DNA of 64,000 nt, taken from Chloroflexota bacterium (lineage in GTDB: Bacteria; Chloroflexota; Anaerolineae; Anaerolineales; Anaerolineaceae). The DNA lies in the NCBI GenBank assembly GCA_029561345.1, contig JAKQJC010000043.1:62001-126000 (forward strand). Reading direction: 5' to 3'. The notes beneath the pieces are model-generated. The model did no database searches, was not told the origin of the DNA, and saw nothing but the letters and a program-made list of their open reading frames with translations. Below, in pieces: positions 35,071 to 45,155 of this stretch. The position numbers and the translations under genes were made by a program. The first letter of the stretch is position 1. Each line of letters begins with the position of its first letter.

Positions 35071-36105
35071 TCATCCGTCAAACACGATTTTGCCGGTGTA
35101 CATGCCCATGGAACAGCTGTAGCGCAGGGTGGTTCCGGCAGCCTGCGGCGGCAGATCCAGGGTCACCTCGCCCGTGTTCGGCAGTATCTGCTCGATGTTC
35201 AAAGCCGGAATGACGAAAGACAGCGAGCAGGAATAGACCTTGTTGCTCACCAGGCGCAGCTTAAGGGCTGTGTTGGCGGGGGCGTGCATCAGGTTCGGCT
35301 GGTAGCCGTTGTTTTTCACCTCAATCGTCAGCACGTTGGGGTCCGCTGCGGCGGTGGGCTCAGCCACGGTCTGCACCTGTGCCGGGGCAGCATTGGTGGA
35401 CAGCAGGCCTGAAATGGAAAATGGCGCGCCGGCCAGGTTAAGGCCGCTGTCGATGGCCACCAGACCCAAAACCAGCACCAGCACCGCGGCCGCCGTCATG
35501 AAACGCTTTTCGAGGGCGCTTCCTAATCGCGCCGCCGCATACGAAACCGCGAAGAACAGCGGCGTGGTGCCGAGGGTAAAGGCCGCCAGCAGAGCGGCGC
35601 CCATCAGCGGGCTGCCTGAACCGATGGCCGCCACCATCATCACCTGGGTGATGCCGCAGGGAATCAGCACCGTCATCACGCCCAGAGTAACCGGCGTCAG
35701 CCAGTCGCTCTTTTTGGCCTGTTTGCGAACCAGGCGGGTGATGAAGGCCGGGGGTTCAAAACTGAAGATGCGGAAAAAGGGATGCGCGTTCAAAATGCGC
35801 AGAGCGTTGCCGATCATGAAAATGCCGATGGCAAACTGCAGCACAGCGCGGGCGGTATTGTTAAGTTGGATCATGCTGCCAAAAGCCCCCAGCAAAAAGC
35901 CCAGCAGGGTGTAAGCGGTCACCTTGGCCAGCAAAAACAGCCCGATGGGCAGAGCCAGGCGCGGCTGCCTGCCGCCGGTACCACCTGCCACATCGTTTTC
36001 AATCTGGTGGGCCAGCGAGCTGGCCAGCAGGCCACCCTGCACCGCCAGGCAGCTCAGGCCGCCGGTGGTCAGGCCGGTGATCAACGCAAGGATGATTTCA
36101 GGCAT
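35071..36105 (-). CDS. SafE/DsbD-like membrane protein with C-terminal cupredoxin-like domain
   Basis: The 344-residue protein's first 225 residues hold about six helices of the TauE/SafE-DsbD type (GLTTGGLSCLAVQGGLLAS, TPVTLGVMTVLIPCGITQ). The two Cys (SCLAVQGG and IPCGIT) could relay electrons or bind copper. After a linker, the C-terminal 110 residues form an extracytoplasmic cupredoxin-like domain (EVKNNGYQPNL, VYSCSLSFVIPALN, LRYSCSMGMYTG) with Cys and Met ligands. GGAGGT precedes the ATG. It lies nine bases before the CopZ-like gene. It is probably involved in copper handling at the membrane. Confidence 0.8.
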   Translation of the reverse strand: MPEIILALITGLTTGGLSCLAVQGGLLASSLAHQIENDVAGGTGGRQPRLALPIGLFLLAKVTAYTLLGFLLGAFGSMIQLNNTARAVLQFAIGIFMIGNALRILNAHPFFRIFSFEPPAFITRLVRKQAKKSDWLTPVTLGVMTVLIPCGITQVMMVAAIGSGSPLMGAALLAAFTLGTTPLFFAVSYAAARLGSALEKRFMTAAAVLVLVLGLVAIDSGLNLAGAPFSISGLLSTNAAPAQVQTVAEPTAAADPNVLTIEVKNNGYQPNLMHAPANTALKLRLVSNKVYSCSLSFVIPALNIEQILPNTGEVTLDLPPQAAGTTLRYSCSMGMYTGKIVFDG

Positions 36106-36432
36106 GCAGCACCTCCGCAAATAATAAAAACCCAAATCGCTGACGGCGGCAGAGCTGCGGCTAAAACGGCGCCTGATCCACGGTGCTTTTGCTCGCCGTG
36201 GATCAGGTGCATAAGGAGGGGAGAGAACTACCAGTAAGAGGACATTTCTGTCTGCCGTCAAAGACAAGTTTAGCACCCCCCATCCCGGCCTTCAATAGGC
36301 ATAATCACTCATTGTTACGCCTGTCTGCCGGGAGTATAAAGGAGGCAGGCAGCGGCGCAGCCTTCCGGTTGTGTGTATAATGGATTTGCCGGTCATTTTC
36401 TTCTCAATCCGCCGGCTGCCCAAAGGTCAATT
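36106..36432. other. Divergent intergenic region between the SafE-like gene and copA (327 bp)
   Basis: It holds a 12-bp perfect inverted repeat (CCTGATCCACGG at 36172-36183 and CCGTGGATCAGG at 36196-36207, extending to 15 bp with one mismatch). It also holds the copA -10 box at 36376. An open frame through it is not supported by composition. No regulator gene of the CueR, CopY or CsoR type was seen nearby. Confidence 0.6.
36376..36381 (+). promoter_or_regulatory. Possible -10 box for copA
   Basis: TATAAT lies 51 bases before the copA ATG. No good -35 stands 16-19 bases upstream, which fits an activator-dependent promoter (inference). Confidence 0.4.
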
Positions 36433-38868
36433 ATGTCCGAATCTGATAATCATCTCATCACCCTGCCCATCACCGGCATGACCTGCGCCAACTGCGTGGC
36501 CACGGTTGAACGCAACCTGCGCAAAGTCAAAGGCGTGCAGGCTGCCAACGTCAATCTCTCCTCAGAGCGCGCCACCATTGAATTTGACCCTGCCCTCACC
36601 GGCCTGGATGCCGTGATTGAGCGCGTGGAGCGCGCCGGTTACGGCGTGGCTCTGGGCGAAGCCGTGCTGCTCATCCCGCGCCTGGGCTCCGATACCGATA
36701 CGCGGCGTCTTGAAAAAGCCCTGCGCAGCCTCGAAGGCGTGCGCGAGGTGCAAATCAACCTGGTTTCCGAGCAGGCTCGCGTCACCTACATCCCCACCCT
36801 GGTCACCCAGGCTGAGCTGCGCCGCGCTGCTTCGGCAGCCGGTTATGAAGCCCTTGAGGCTGGCGGCAGCGCCGAAGATGCCGAGGGCGCCGCGCGCCAG
36901 CGTGAAATTGACGCCCAGCGTCGCTATCTCATCATCGGCCTCATCTTCACCGTGCCGCTTTTCCTGCTTTCCATGGCCGGCGACCTGGGTTTCCTGCCGA
37001 TGGAAGTGGCTCATTCCACCTGGATCAAATGGCTGATGCTGGTGCTGGCCACGCCAGTGCAGTTTTACGTGGGCCGCCAATATTATGTAGGCGCATGGAA
37101 AGCCCTGCGCTCTGGCTCGGCCAACATGGATGTGCTGGTGGCGATGGGCTCTTCGGCGGCTTACTTCTATTCGCTGCCGGTGACCTTTGGGCTGCTTTCG
37201 GGGCATGTCTATTTTGAGACCGCCGCCGTCATCATCACCCTCATCAAACTGGGCAAATACCTCGAGGCGCGCGCCAAGGGCCGCACCAGCGAAGCGATCA
37301 AGAAGCTGATGGGCCTGCGCGCCAAAACCGCGCGCGTGATCCGCAGCGGCGTGGAAAGCGACATTCCGGTGGATGATGTGCAGATTGGCGATGTGGTCGT
37401 GGTGCGCCCCGGCGAAAAGATCCCCGTGGACGGCGTGGTGCTGGAAGGGCGCTCGGCGGTGGATGAATCGATGATCAGCGGCGAATCGCTGCCCGTGGAA
37501 AAAGGCCCCGGCGCCGTTGTCATTGGCGCCACCCTTAACAAGCTGGGCCTGCTCAAATTTGAAGCCACGCGCATTGGCAAGGAGACCGCCCTCGCGCAAA
37601 TCATCCGCCTGGTGGAAGAAGCCCAGGGCAGCAAAGCTCCCATTCAAAAGCTGGCCGATCAGATCTCCAGCATTTTTGTGCCGGCTGTGGTGGCCCTGGC
37701 CCTGCTCACCTTCACCGCCTGGCTGGTTTTTGGCCCGCCGCTGGCGGTCAACGCGGATATCACCCCCTTCACCCGCGCCCTCATTCGCATGGTGGCGGTG
37801 CTGGTCATTGCCTGCCCCTGCGCCATGGGCCTGGCCACCCCCACCGCGGTGATGGTCGGCACCGGCAAGGGCGCCGAAATGGGCGTGCTGTTGAAGTCTT
37901 CCGAAGCCCTTGAACGCGCCGGGCGCATCACCACCGTGGTGCTCGATAAAACCGGCACCATCACCCGCGGGCAGCCCGCGGTCACCGACGTGGTGGCGGC
38001 AGGTTTCGCCGCCGGGCCCGATGAACTGCTGCGCCTGGCGGCTTCGGCCGAAAAAGGCAGTGAGCATCCCCTGGGTGAAGCCATGGTGGCTGAGGCAGGG
38101 AACCGCGGTCTGGCGCTGGCGGAGCCCGAGAGTTTTCAGGCCCAGGCCGGACAGGGTATTTCCGCTGTCATTGAAGGCCGCAGCGTGCTGGTGGGCAGCC
38201 CTCGCCTGCTGGAAGCCGGCGGCGTGAATCCCGCCTCGCTGCAGGCTGACCTGGAGCGCCTGCAAGGCGAAGGCAAGACTGCCATGCTGGTGGCTGTGGA
38301 TGGGACTGCCTGCGGCCTGATTGCCGTGGCCGACACGGTGAAAGACAGCTCGCGCGAAGCCATTGAACGCCTGCACCGCCTGGGCCTCAAGGTGATTATG
38401 CTCACCGGCGACAACCGCCAGACCGCCGAGGCCATTGCCCGCCAGGTGGGCGTGGATGAGGTGCTGGCCGAGGTGCTGCCCGGCGACAAGGCCGCCCAGG
38501 TGAAGGCGCTGCAATCCGGCGGTGCGGTCACGGCCATGGTTGGCGACGGCATTAACGACGCCCCTGCCCTGGCTCAGGCCGATGTGGGCATTGCCATTGG
38601 CACCGGCACTGATGTGGCCATGGCTTCGGCTCCGGTTGTGCTCATCAGCGGCGACCTGCGCGGCGTGGCGCGCGCCATTGAGCTTTCGCGGCGCACCCTT
38701 GCCACCATTCGCCAGAATTTGTTCTGGGCGTTTATATATAACCTCATCCTGATCCCGGTGGCGGCCCTCGGCCTGCTCAACCCCATGCTGGCAGCCGGCG
38801 CCATGGCCTTCAGCAGCGTCTTTGTGGTCAGCAACAGCCTGCGCCTGCGCGGCGTGAAAATCTTGTAA
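36433..38868 (+). CDS. copA: Copper-exporting P1B-type ATPase
   Basis: The 811-residue membrane ATPase exports Cu(I). The N-terminal HMA domain 1 has GMTCANC (Cys 18 and 21). A second HMA-like domain (about 80-145) has lost its CxxC. Eight helices are expected, with the CPC ion motif in [20 protein letters not shown] is the phosphorylation site, ISGES the actuator (TGE-like) loop, and [14 protein letters not shown] and [12 protein letters not shown] the remaining catalytic motifs. An AAAGG ribosome site precedes the ATG. It is divergent from the SafE-like/CopZ pair and followed by a lipoprotein gene. Confidence 0.95.
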   Translation: MSESDNHLITLPITGMTCANCVATVERNLRKVKGVQAANVNLSSERATIEFDPALTGLDAVIERVERAGYGVALGEAVLLIPRLGSDTDTRRLEKALRSLEGVREVQINLVSEQARVTYIPTLVTQAELRRAASAAGYEALEAGGSAEDAEGAARQREIDAQRRYLIIGLIFTVPLFLLSMAGDLGFLPMEVAHSTWIKWLMLVLATPVQFYVGRQYYVGAWKALRSGSANMDVLVAMGSSAAYFYSLPVTFGLLSGHVYFETAAVIITLIKLGKYLEARAKGRTSEAIKKLMGLRAKTARVIRSGVESDIPVDDVQIGDVVVVRPGEKIPVDGVVLEGRSAVDESMISGESLPVEKGPGAVVIGATLNKLGLLKFEATRIGKETALAQIIRLVEEAQGSKAPIQKLADQISSIFVPAVVALALLTFTAWLVFGPPLAVNADITPFTRALIRMVAVLVIACPCAMGLATPTAVMVGTGKGAEMGVLLKSSEALERAGRITTVVLDKTGTITRGQPAVTDVVAAGFAAGPDELLRLAASAEKGSEHPLGEAMVAEAGNRGLALAEPESFQAQAGQGISAVIEGRSVLVGSPRLLEAGGVNPASLQADLERLQGEGKTAMLVAVDGTACGLIAVADTVKDSSREAIERLHRLGLKVIMLTGDNRQTAEAIARQVGVDEVLAEVLPGDKAAQVKALQSGGAVTAMVGDGINDAPALAQADVGIAIGTGTDVAMASAPVVLISGDLRGVARAIELSRRTLATIRQNLFWAFIYNLILIPVAALGLLNPMLAAGAMAFSSVFVVSNSLRLRGVKIL

Positions 38869-38915
38869 TTGCCGCCCGCAGCGCTCCACCTTTCAAAGAT
38901 TTTTAGAGGTATTCC

Positions 38916-39428
38916 ATGCGTAAATTTCTGCTTCCCCTGCTCATTCTGAGCCTTCTGCTCACCGCCTGCAACGCCTCCGGCAAGGACGGCGTCATTCCCT
39001 ATGCCAGTATCCCCGCTGGCAAGGCTTACGCCGCAGGCAAGGAAATTTATTTTTCACACACCGAAGCCTCCGATGCGGCCCTGGCCGAAAAACTCACCAA
39101 CATGATGAAATCGCCGGTGCTGCATGTGCCTTCCCTGGCTGACGCCCCTGAATCGATGCTGGCAAAGGTCTATGTCTTTGAAAACGGCCTGGGTGGCAAG
39201 GGCCCCCTGGGCTACCAGCTCGATGTGTTCGATAACCCGCCTGGCACGGCAGGTTATTCTCCCCTGCGGCGCGTGGTGCTGGTCAAATGGGCCGACGCAG
39301 GTAAGGCTCGCGAGCTGACCTCGGCTGCGGATGTGCTGGCAGCCGAAAAGGCCGGCGAGCTGACCACCAGCATTCCCGGCGCAGTGGTCAACATGCCCTT
39401 CATGGCCTGGGACGGCGGGCAGCGCTAA
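38916..39428 (+). CDS. Lipoprotein of unknown function in the copper module
   Basis: The 170-residue protein has a lipobox, LLLTAC, with Cys 18 as the lipidated residue. The mature part contains YFSHTEASDAALAEKL and SPLRRVVLVKWADAGKARELTS. The layout resembles a family of putative copper- or heme-related lipoproteins with HTE and W motifs, but I cannot name it. It follows copA by 47 bases and is closed by a terminator, so it shares the copA transcript. It may bind copper at the cell surface. Confidence 0.75.
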   Translation: MRKFLLPLLILSLLLTACNASGKDGVIPYASIPAGKAYAAGKEIYFSHTEASDAALAEKLTNMMKSPVLHVPSLADAPESMLAKVYVFENGLGGKGPLGYQLDVFDNPPGTAGYSPLRRVVLVKWADAGKARELTSAADVLAAEKAGELTTSIPGAVVNMPFMAWDGGQR

Positions 39429-39445
39429 TTTATCCCATAAAGAAA

Positions 39446-39478
39446 CCGCCGGAGCGGGCATGTCTCCGGCGGGCTTTT
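39446..39478 (+). terminator. Rho-independent terminator of the copper operon
   Basis: CCGCCGGAG (39446-39454) pairs with CTCCGGCGG (39464-39472), followed by TTTT. Confidence 0.85.
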
Positions 39479-39567
39479 CGCGCATGCCCCTCGGCTTTCC
39501 TTTTTTTCCTTTTTCCGCTAAAATAAACTCGACTGCTGTGATTCTGATATATTTCTTATACGGCGCT

Positions 39568-39597
39568 GTGACTTCGTTAACGCGTAGATGATATAAT
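39568..39597 (+). promoter_or_regulatory. Promoter of clpC
   Basis: TATAAT (39592-39597) with TGTGAC (39568-39573), spacing 18. No CtsR-type heptad or CIRCE repeat was seen near it. Confidence 0.5.
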
Positions 39598-39656
39598 CAG
39601 CCTGATACCCGTACAATCATGCCAATCAGGCGCGGGTGTAAAAAGGATAATTCACC

Positions 39657-42122
39657 ATGATGCGATTTGACCGTTTTACCGAAAGAGCTCAGGAAGTTGC
39701 CCAGCGCGCGGCTGAAATCATCCAGCGCTACGGCCACAACCAGATCGACACCGAACACATGCTGCTGGCCCTCATCGAACAGCCGCAGGGCGTCATTCCC
39801 CAGATTCTCGACACCCTCAAAGTGGATGTGCCCTCGCTCACCGAACGCCTCGATTACATCCTGCGCACCAGCCCCAAAGCCAACATCTTTGGCGGCGGCG
39901 CCGGACAAATTTTCATCACCCCGCGCGTCAAGCGGATCATTGACCTGGCCAACGAAGAAGCCAACCGCCTGAAAGATGATTACATTTCCACCGAGCACAT
40001 TTTCCTCGCCATTCTTTCAGAACGCAACACCCCGGCCGCCCGCCTGCTGGAAACCAACGGCCTCACCCGCGACCGCGTTAACGAAGCCATTCTCCAGGCC
40101 CGCGGTGGGCAACGCGTCACCGACCCGCAGGCTGAAACCCGCTTCCGCACCCTCGAAAAATATTCCCGCGACCTGACCCAGGCAGCCCGCGAAGGCAAGC
40201 TGGACCCCGTCATTGGGCGCGACAATGAAATCATGCGCGTCATGCAGATCCTCTCGCGCCGCACCAAGAACAACCCGGTGCTCATCGGCGAAGCCGGCGT
40301 GGGCAAAACCGCCATCGTCGAAGGCCTGGCGCAGAAAATTGCCGTCAACGACGTGCCGGAAATTTTGATGGGCAAGCGGGTGATTTCGCTGGACCTGGGC
40401 GCGATGATCGCCGGTTCGCGCTTCCGCGGCGAATTTGAGGAACGCCTGAAGGCCGCCATCGAAGAAGTGGAACGTTCTGATGGTGAAATCATCCTATTCA
40501 TTGATGAACTGCACACGGTGGTGGGCGCAGGCGCAGCCCAGGGCGCCATGGATGCTTCCAACATGCTCAAGCCGGCCCTGGCGCGCGGCGATTTGCAGTG
40601 CGTGGGCGCCACCACCCTCGACGAATATCACAAGCACATCGAAAAAGACGCCGCCCTTGAACGGCGTTTCGCCCCGGTTTATGTGGAAGAGCCCACGGTG
40701 GAAGATACCATTGAAATGCTGCGCGGCCTGCGCGACCGCTACGAAGCGCACCACAAGATCAGCTTCTGCGATGACGCTCTGGTGGCCGCGGCTCGCCTTT
40801 CGGCGCGCTATGTCACCGACCGCCACCTGCCCGACAAAGCCATTGACCTGATGGATGAGGCCGCTGCCAAGCTGCGCGTGGCGCTCTATTCCCTGCCTGC
40901 CGAATTGAAGGAAATGAAAACCGTCATCGACCGCATGACCGCGGAAGAAGAGCAGGCCGTGGTTGAAAAAGATTACAAACGCGCCGCCGAGAAGAAATCG
41001 GAACGCATTCGCCTGGAAAACGAATTTATTGAAAAGCGCGATACCTGGGAAGACGAACACAAACTCGATGACCAGGTGGATGTGGACGATATTGCCGAAG
41101 TCATTCACCAGTGGACGGGCATTCCGGTCAACCAGATGATGGAGACGGAAACCGAACGCCTGCTGCACATGGAAGAGCGCCTGCACGACCGCATTGTTGG
41201 GCAGGGCGAGGCGGTGCATGCCGTGGCCGACGCGCTGCGCCGCGCCCGCGCCGGCCTGAAAGATCCCCGCCGCCCCATTGGCTCTTTCATATTCATTGGT
41301 CCATCGGGCGTGGGTAAAACTGAGCTGGCCCGTGTGCTGGCTGAATTTCTCTTCGGCGATGAAGACGCCCTGGTGCGCATTGACATGAGCGAATACCGCG
41401 AACAGCACACCGCCTCGCGCCTGTTTGGCGCGCCCCCCGGTTACGTGGGTTATGAAGAAGGCGGCCAGCTCACCGAGGCCATCCGCCGCCGGCCTTACCG
41501 CGTGATCCTCTTCGACGAGGTAGAAAAAGCCCACCCTGAAGTGTGGAACGCCCTGCTGCAAATTCTGGATGACGGCCGCCTGACCGACGGCCAGGGCCGT
41601 CTGGTGGATTTCCGCAACACCGTGCTGATCATGACCAGCAACCTGGGCACCGAATATGTGCGCAAGGGCGGCACGCTGGGCTTCCTGGCGCGCAATGATT
41701 CAGATGAAGAGCGCCGCGCTCACGATAACATCGAAAAAGCCCTCAAGGGCACCTTCCGCCCTGAATTTTTGAACCGTGTGGATGAAATCATTATGTTCTC
41801 GCCGCTGACGGTGGAACAGGTGAAGGAAATTGTCCTGCTTCAAATGAAGGAAATCCAGAGCCGCCTCAGCGAACACGGTCTGAATGTGGAGCTGACCCCC
41901 GCCGCCCAGGAATGGCTGGCCCAGGAAGGGTTTGACCCGGCCTTTGGCGCACGCCCGCTGCGCCGCTCGCTGCAGAAGCGCGTTGAAAGCCCGCTGGCCG
42001 TGCGCCTGTTGGCGGGCGACTTCTCTGAGGGCGACCGCGTGGTGGTGGATGTGGACGAAAACAACGAGATCGTCTTCCGCAAAACCGAAGCCCCTGCGGA
42101 GGTTGAAGAGAAAGCTGAATAA
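39657..42122 (+). CDS. clpC: ATP-dependent Clp protease ATP-binding subunit ClpC
   Basis: The 821-residue Hsp100 unfoldase delivers substrates to ClpP. It has two N-terminal Clp-N repeats (1-140), a first AAA+ domain with GEAGVGKT (211-218) and [20 protein letters not shown], and a short middle coiled-coil/UVR-like segment (about 425-460). The second AAA+ domain has GPSGVGKT and [21 protein letters not shown]. The short middle domain favours ClpC over ClpB. The ClpP-binding loop could not be picked out with certainty. AAGGA precedes the ATG. Confidence 0.95.
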   Translation: MMRFDRFTERAQEVAQRAAEIIQRYGHNQIDTEHMLLALIEQPQGVIPQILDTLKVDVPSLTERLDYILRTSPKANIFGGGAGQIFITPRVKRIIDLANEEANRLKDDYISTEHIFLAILSERNTPAARLLETNGLTRDRVNEAILQARGGQRVTDPQAETRFRTLEKYSRDLTQAAREGKLDPVIGRDNEIMRVMQILSRRTKNNPVLIGEAGVGKTAIVEGLAQKIAVNDVPEILMGKRVISLDLGAMIAGSRFRGEFEERLKAAIEEVERSDGEIILFIDELHTVVGAGAAQGAMDASNMLKPALARGDLQCVGATTLDEYHKHIEKDAALERRFAPVYVEEPTVEDTIEMLRGLRDRYEAHHKISFCDDALVAAARLSARYVTDRHLPDKAIDLMDEAAAKLRVALYSLPAELKEMKTVIDRMTAEEEQAVVEKDYKRAAEKKSERIRLENEFIEKRDTWEDEHKLDDQVDVDDIAEVIHQWTGIPVNQMMETETERLLHMEERLHDRIVGQGEAVHAVADALRRARAGLKDPRRPIGSFIFIGPSGVGKTELARVLAEFLFGDEDALVRIDMSEYREQHTASRLFGAPPGYVGYEEGGQLTEAIRRRPYRVILFDEVEKAHPEVWNALLQILDDGRLTDGQGRLVDFRNTVLIMTSNLGTEYVRKGGTLGFLARNDSDEERRAHDNIEKALKGTFRPEFLNRVDEIIMFSPLTVEQVKEIVLLQMKEIQSRLSEHGLNVELTPAAQEWLAQEGFDPAFGARPLRRSLQKRVESPLAVRLLAGDFSEGDRVVVDVDENNEIVFRKTEAPAEVEEKAE

Positions 42123-42128
42123 AACCCT

Positions 42129-43799
42129 ATGCCCGTCGAACAGGCGCAAATCATCGCTCTGCTGAAAAACATCCATCTCTTCCGCCGTCTGGCAGATGCC
42201 GAGGTGGAGAAGATTGCTGCCCAGTTTGAGCCGGTGGCCCTGTCTGACGGGCAAATTTTATTTAAGCAGGGGGATCCCGCCGAAAGCTTTTACATCATCC
42301 TCAACGGCAAGGTGAAAATCACCCGCCGCCGCCAGAACCAGGTGCGCCAGCTGGCCACGCTGATCAAAGGCGATTACTTTGGCGAAGAAGCTCTCATCAC
42401 CCACAGCAGCCGCTCTGCCACCATCACCGCCATTGCCGATTCCACCCTGCTGCGCCTGAGCCATGAAGATTTCGAAGATCTGATCACGCGCATTCCCATG
42501 CTCAAGGCCAACCTGGTGGTGGCGGTCACCAGCCGCCACCTGTTCCGCGAGACCCCTCTCGATTGGCTTAATAAAGAAGAAGTGGTGTATGTCATGGCGC
42601 GCCAGCACACCCTCTTCATGTGGCAGAAAATGGCCTGGCCGCTCGGCGCCATGCTGTTTGGGGTGGCTGCCATCCTCTCACTCTATACTTTTGTGCTGCC
42701 GGCAGCCTCCATTTCCCTGATGGTTCTGCTGGCGCTGTGGGTGCTGGGCACCGGCGCCTGGACCGCCTGGAATTATGCCGATTGGGCCAACGATTATTAC
42801 ATCGTCACCAACCAGCGTGTGGTGTATGTGGAAAAGGTGCTGGCGCTTTACGACAGCCGCCAGGAGGCCCCCCTGGGCACCGTGCTTTCGGTGGGCGTGG
42901 AATCATCTCAGGTGGGGCGCATGTTCCGCTATGGCGATGTGATTGTGCGCACCTTTACCGGCCCCATCCGCCTGGAACGGGTGCCCTACCCCGAACAGCT
43001 GGCTTCGATGATCGAAGAATACTGGACGCGCGCCCGTGTGGGTCAGCGCCAGGATGACGCCGCTTTCATTGAAAAATCCATCCGCGGACGCATCGATTCG
43101 CTGACGGGCGGCCGCCTGATTGGCGGCGGCGCGCCGCGCCCGGCGCCGCCCAAAGTGGTGCAGCCGGGCCCCCTGCAGGTGCTGCTTTCTCATTTTTTCA
43201 TGCTGCGCTATGAAGAGGGCGGTGCCATCACCTACCGCAAGCACTGGCTCATCCTGCTGGCGCATGTCTGGCGCCCGACCCTGATCTTTCTGCTGGCCCT
43301 GGCCCTGGTCATCATCAAATTGTTGGGCTACCTGCCCTGGCTGCCGGCGGTGGTGGTGGGCATTGTGACGGTACCGGCCCTGCTGGCCGCCTTCGCCTGG
43401 TGGACCTACGAATATATGGATTGGAGCAACGACATCTACCGCGTGACTGGCGATCAGATTTTTGATATTGAACGCAAGCCTTTTGCAAAAGAAGAAAAGA
43501 AAACCGCACCTCTCGAGAGCATTCTCAGCATCGAATATCAGCGCGACGGCCTGGCAGGCCTGGTGTTCAATTTCGGCACGGTCTATATTTCGGTGGGCGG
43601 GGCCAAGTTCAGTTTCAATTATGTGTTCAACCCTTCAGCCGTGCAGCAGGACATTTACCGCCGCATGGCCGAGCGGGTGGCCAAGAAAAAGCGCGCTGAA
43701 CTGGAAGCCGAACAGGACCGGCTTTCAGAATGGTTTGCCGTTTATCACCGCGGCTTTGTGGCCCCGGGGCAAAAGGCCCCGCCGGCCGGTAAAAACTAA
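42129..43799 (+). CDS. Cyclic-nucleotide-binding membrane protein with two bPH2-like repeats
   Basis: In this 556-residue protein, residues 10-130 are a CNB domain with the phosphate-binding cassette intact (GDYFGEEALITHSSRSATIT; Glu 86 and Arg 95). Then come two copies of a unit: a pair of helices (168-215 and 372-425) followed by a PH-like domain (216-300 and 430-515). Each PH-like domain begins with DWxND and YxVTxxQ (DWANDYYIVTNQR, DWSNDIYRVTGDQ). The combination is unusual. It follows clpC by six bases, suggesting co-expression. It could change membrane behaviour in response to cAMP- or cGMP-like signals; this is inference. Confidence 0.82.
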   Translation: MPVEQAQIIALLKNIHLFRRLADAEVEKIAAQFEPVALSDGQILFKQGDPAESFYIILNGKVKITRRRQNQVRQLATLIKGDYFGEEALITHSSRSATITAIADSTLLRLSHEDFEDLITRIPMLKANLVVAVTSRHLFRETPLDWLNKEEVVYVMARQHTLFMWQKMAWPLGAMLFGVAAILSLYTFVLPAASISLMVLLALWVLGTGAWTAWNYADWANDYYIVTNQRVVYVEKVLALYDSRQEAPLGTVLSVGVESSQVGRMFRYGDVIVRTFTGPIRLERVPYPEQLASMIEEYWTRARVGQRQDDAAFIEKSIRGRIDSLTGGRLIGGGAPRPAPPKVVQPGPLQVLLSHFFMLRYEEGGAITYRKHWLILLAHVWRPTLIFLLALALVIIKLLGYLPWLPAVVVGIVTVPALLAAFAWWTYEYMDWSNDIYRVTGDQIFDIERKPFAKEEKKTAPLESILSIEYQRDGLAGLVFNFGTVYISVGGAKFSFNYVFNPSAVQQDIYRRMAERVAKKKRAELEAEQDRLSEWFAVYHRGFVAPGQKAPPAGKN

Positions 43800-43846
43800 A
43801 ATTCTATTTTTTTTACTGGTATATGTTTGAAAGAAGGAGGGATGTT

Positions 43847-44752
43847 TTGAATATTAAAATTGTCACCGACAGCACATGTGACCTTCCAGAAAGCGTCGTC
43901 CAGGATCTTGGCATCACGGTGATACCGGGATACGTGACCCTGGATGGCAAAAACTATCTCGACGGCCAGGAGATCAGCCGCGCCGACTTTTACCGCCGGC
44001 TGGCTTCCAGTCAGCCGCCCGCCACCACCTCAGCCCCCGGCACCGGCGCGTTTTTGAAAGAATATCACCGGCTGATTGAAGCCGGAGCCACAGGCATCAT
44101 TTCCATTCACGTGGCCAAAAAGCTGAGCAATATTTCAAACGTGGCCCAGCTGGCCGCCGAAGAAGTTAAAGAGGTGGCTGTGGTGAATGTGGATTCGGGG
44201 CAGTTGACCCTGGGCCTGGGGCTGCTGGTTGTGGAAGCGGCACAGGCCGCCCGCGCCGGGGGCAGCCTTGCTGACATCACGGCTCTGCTTGAGGAGCTGA
44301 TCCCCCGCACCTATTCCTACGCCCGCCTCGACACGCTCGATTACCTGCGCCGCAGCGGGCGCATGTCGGGACTGGGACACAGCCTGGCCAGCCTGCTGAA
44401 TGTCAGGCCGATCCTCAAGATGAACAACGGGCAGCCGCACATGGAACCCGTGCGCACCCGGGGCAAGGCGGTGGCGCGCGTTCTGGAATTGACCCGCCAG
44501 CTGGGGCCGCTGCAAAAATTGGCCGCCACTTTCAGCGGCGATGTGGACGCCGCAGCTTTTGAAGAAGAACTGCGCCCTTACCGCGAACTGGCTGCCCCTG
44601 GCCAGCCGGTCATGGTTAACGAACTGGCCCCGGTGATCGGCGTGCATGTTGGCCCGGGCGGCTTTTGCGTTTCGGCCATTGCTGAACGCCCGCTGCCAGC
44701 CGCTCACCGCCTGTCTGAAATGGCGGATATGATCCGGAGCTTTGCCCGCTGA
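43847..44752 (+). CDS. DegV family fatty-acid-binding protein
   Basis: The 301-residue cytoplasmic protein has the family features IVTDSTCDLP at the N-terminus, PGYVTLDGKNYLDGQEI, SSQPPATTSAPGTGAF, GIISIHVAKKLS, VNVDSGQLTLGLG, LDYLRRSGRM and VGPGGF. DegV/FakB proteins bind fatty acids, often with a FakA kinase that is not in this window. The TTG start is chosen because GGAGG stands six bases upstream and gives the usual N-terminus; an ATG 24 bases upstream has no ribosome site. Confidence 0.93.
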   Translation: MNIKIVTDSTCDLPESVVQDLGITVIPGYVTLDGKNYLDGQEISRADFYRRLASSQPPATTSAPGTGAFLKEYHRLIEAGATGIISIHVAKKLSNISNVAQLAAEEVKEVAVVNVDSGQLTLGLGLLVVEAAQAARAGGSLADITALLEELIPRTYSYARLDTLDYLRRSGRMSGLGHSLASLLNVRPILKMNNGQPHMEPVRTRGKAVARVLELTRQLGPLQKLAATFSGDVDAAAFEEELRPYRELAAPGQPVMVNELAPVIGVHVGPGGFCVSAIAERPLPAAHRLSEMADMIRSFAR

Positions 44753-44813
44753 GGCGGCGTAGATGGATTTTCAGGCTCCGGCCGGCCTGACATTTATGTA
44801 AAAGGAGGGTCTC

Positions 44814-45155
44814 ATGAAAGCTGCCAAAATTCTGGCATTTCTCGGCCTGCTGGCCATGACCGGCATTCTTGTGTTTGCTTTCACCAGCGGCGATTTTCTC
44901 AAAGAAGGCTCTGCCCTGCTGGCCATGCCGTGGGGCATTGTCTCGCTGGTGGATCTATATGTGGGTTTCAGCCTGTTTTCAGGCTGGATCATTTACCGGG
45001 AGAAATCGCCCTGGCAGGCTGCCCTCTGGGTGATTTTGATGATGACCCTGGGTTTCTTCACCGCCAGCCTCTATGTGCTGATCGCTTTGCAAAAGAGCGG
45101 CGGCAGATGGAACACTTTCTGGCATGGTCATCGGGCAGCCGCACAGAAAGGTTAA
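44814..45155 (+). CDS. Small membrane protein (DUF1475-like)
   Basis: The 113-residue protein has three hydrophobic helices: about 5-25, 38-60 with WGIVSLVDLYVGFSLFSGWIIYR, and 70-93. AGGAGGG precedes the ATG. The segment around LVDLY and W fits the DUF1475 pattern. Function unknown. It follows the DegV gene. Confidence 0.75.
   Translation: MKAAKILAFLGLLAMTGILVFAFTSGDFLKEGSALLAMPWGIVSLVDLYVGFSLFSGWIIYREKSPWQAALWVILMMTLGFFTASLYVLIALQKSGGRWNTFWHGHRAAAQKG

Noticed and set aside
35071-36105. LPNTG in the SafE-like protein as a sortase signal
   Set aside because: It lies inside the cupredoxin-like domain with no following helix or basic tail.
36183-36380. Short open frame in the copper intergenic region
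   Set aside because: It runs through the inverted repeat and the promoter, has no ribosome site and no domain.
36562-38889. Long open frame on the minus strand opposite copA (775 codons)
   Set aside because: It mirrors copA codon structure, has His/Gly/Ala-rich low-complexity translation and no recognisable domain; such shadows are expected in GC-rich genes.
40494-41561. 355-codon minus-strand frame inside clpC
   Set aside because: Shadow; clpC motifs continue through it without interruption.
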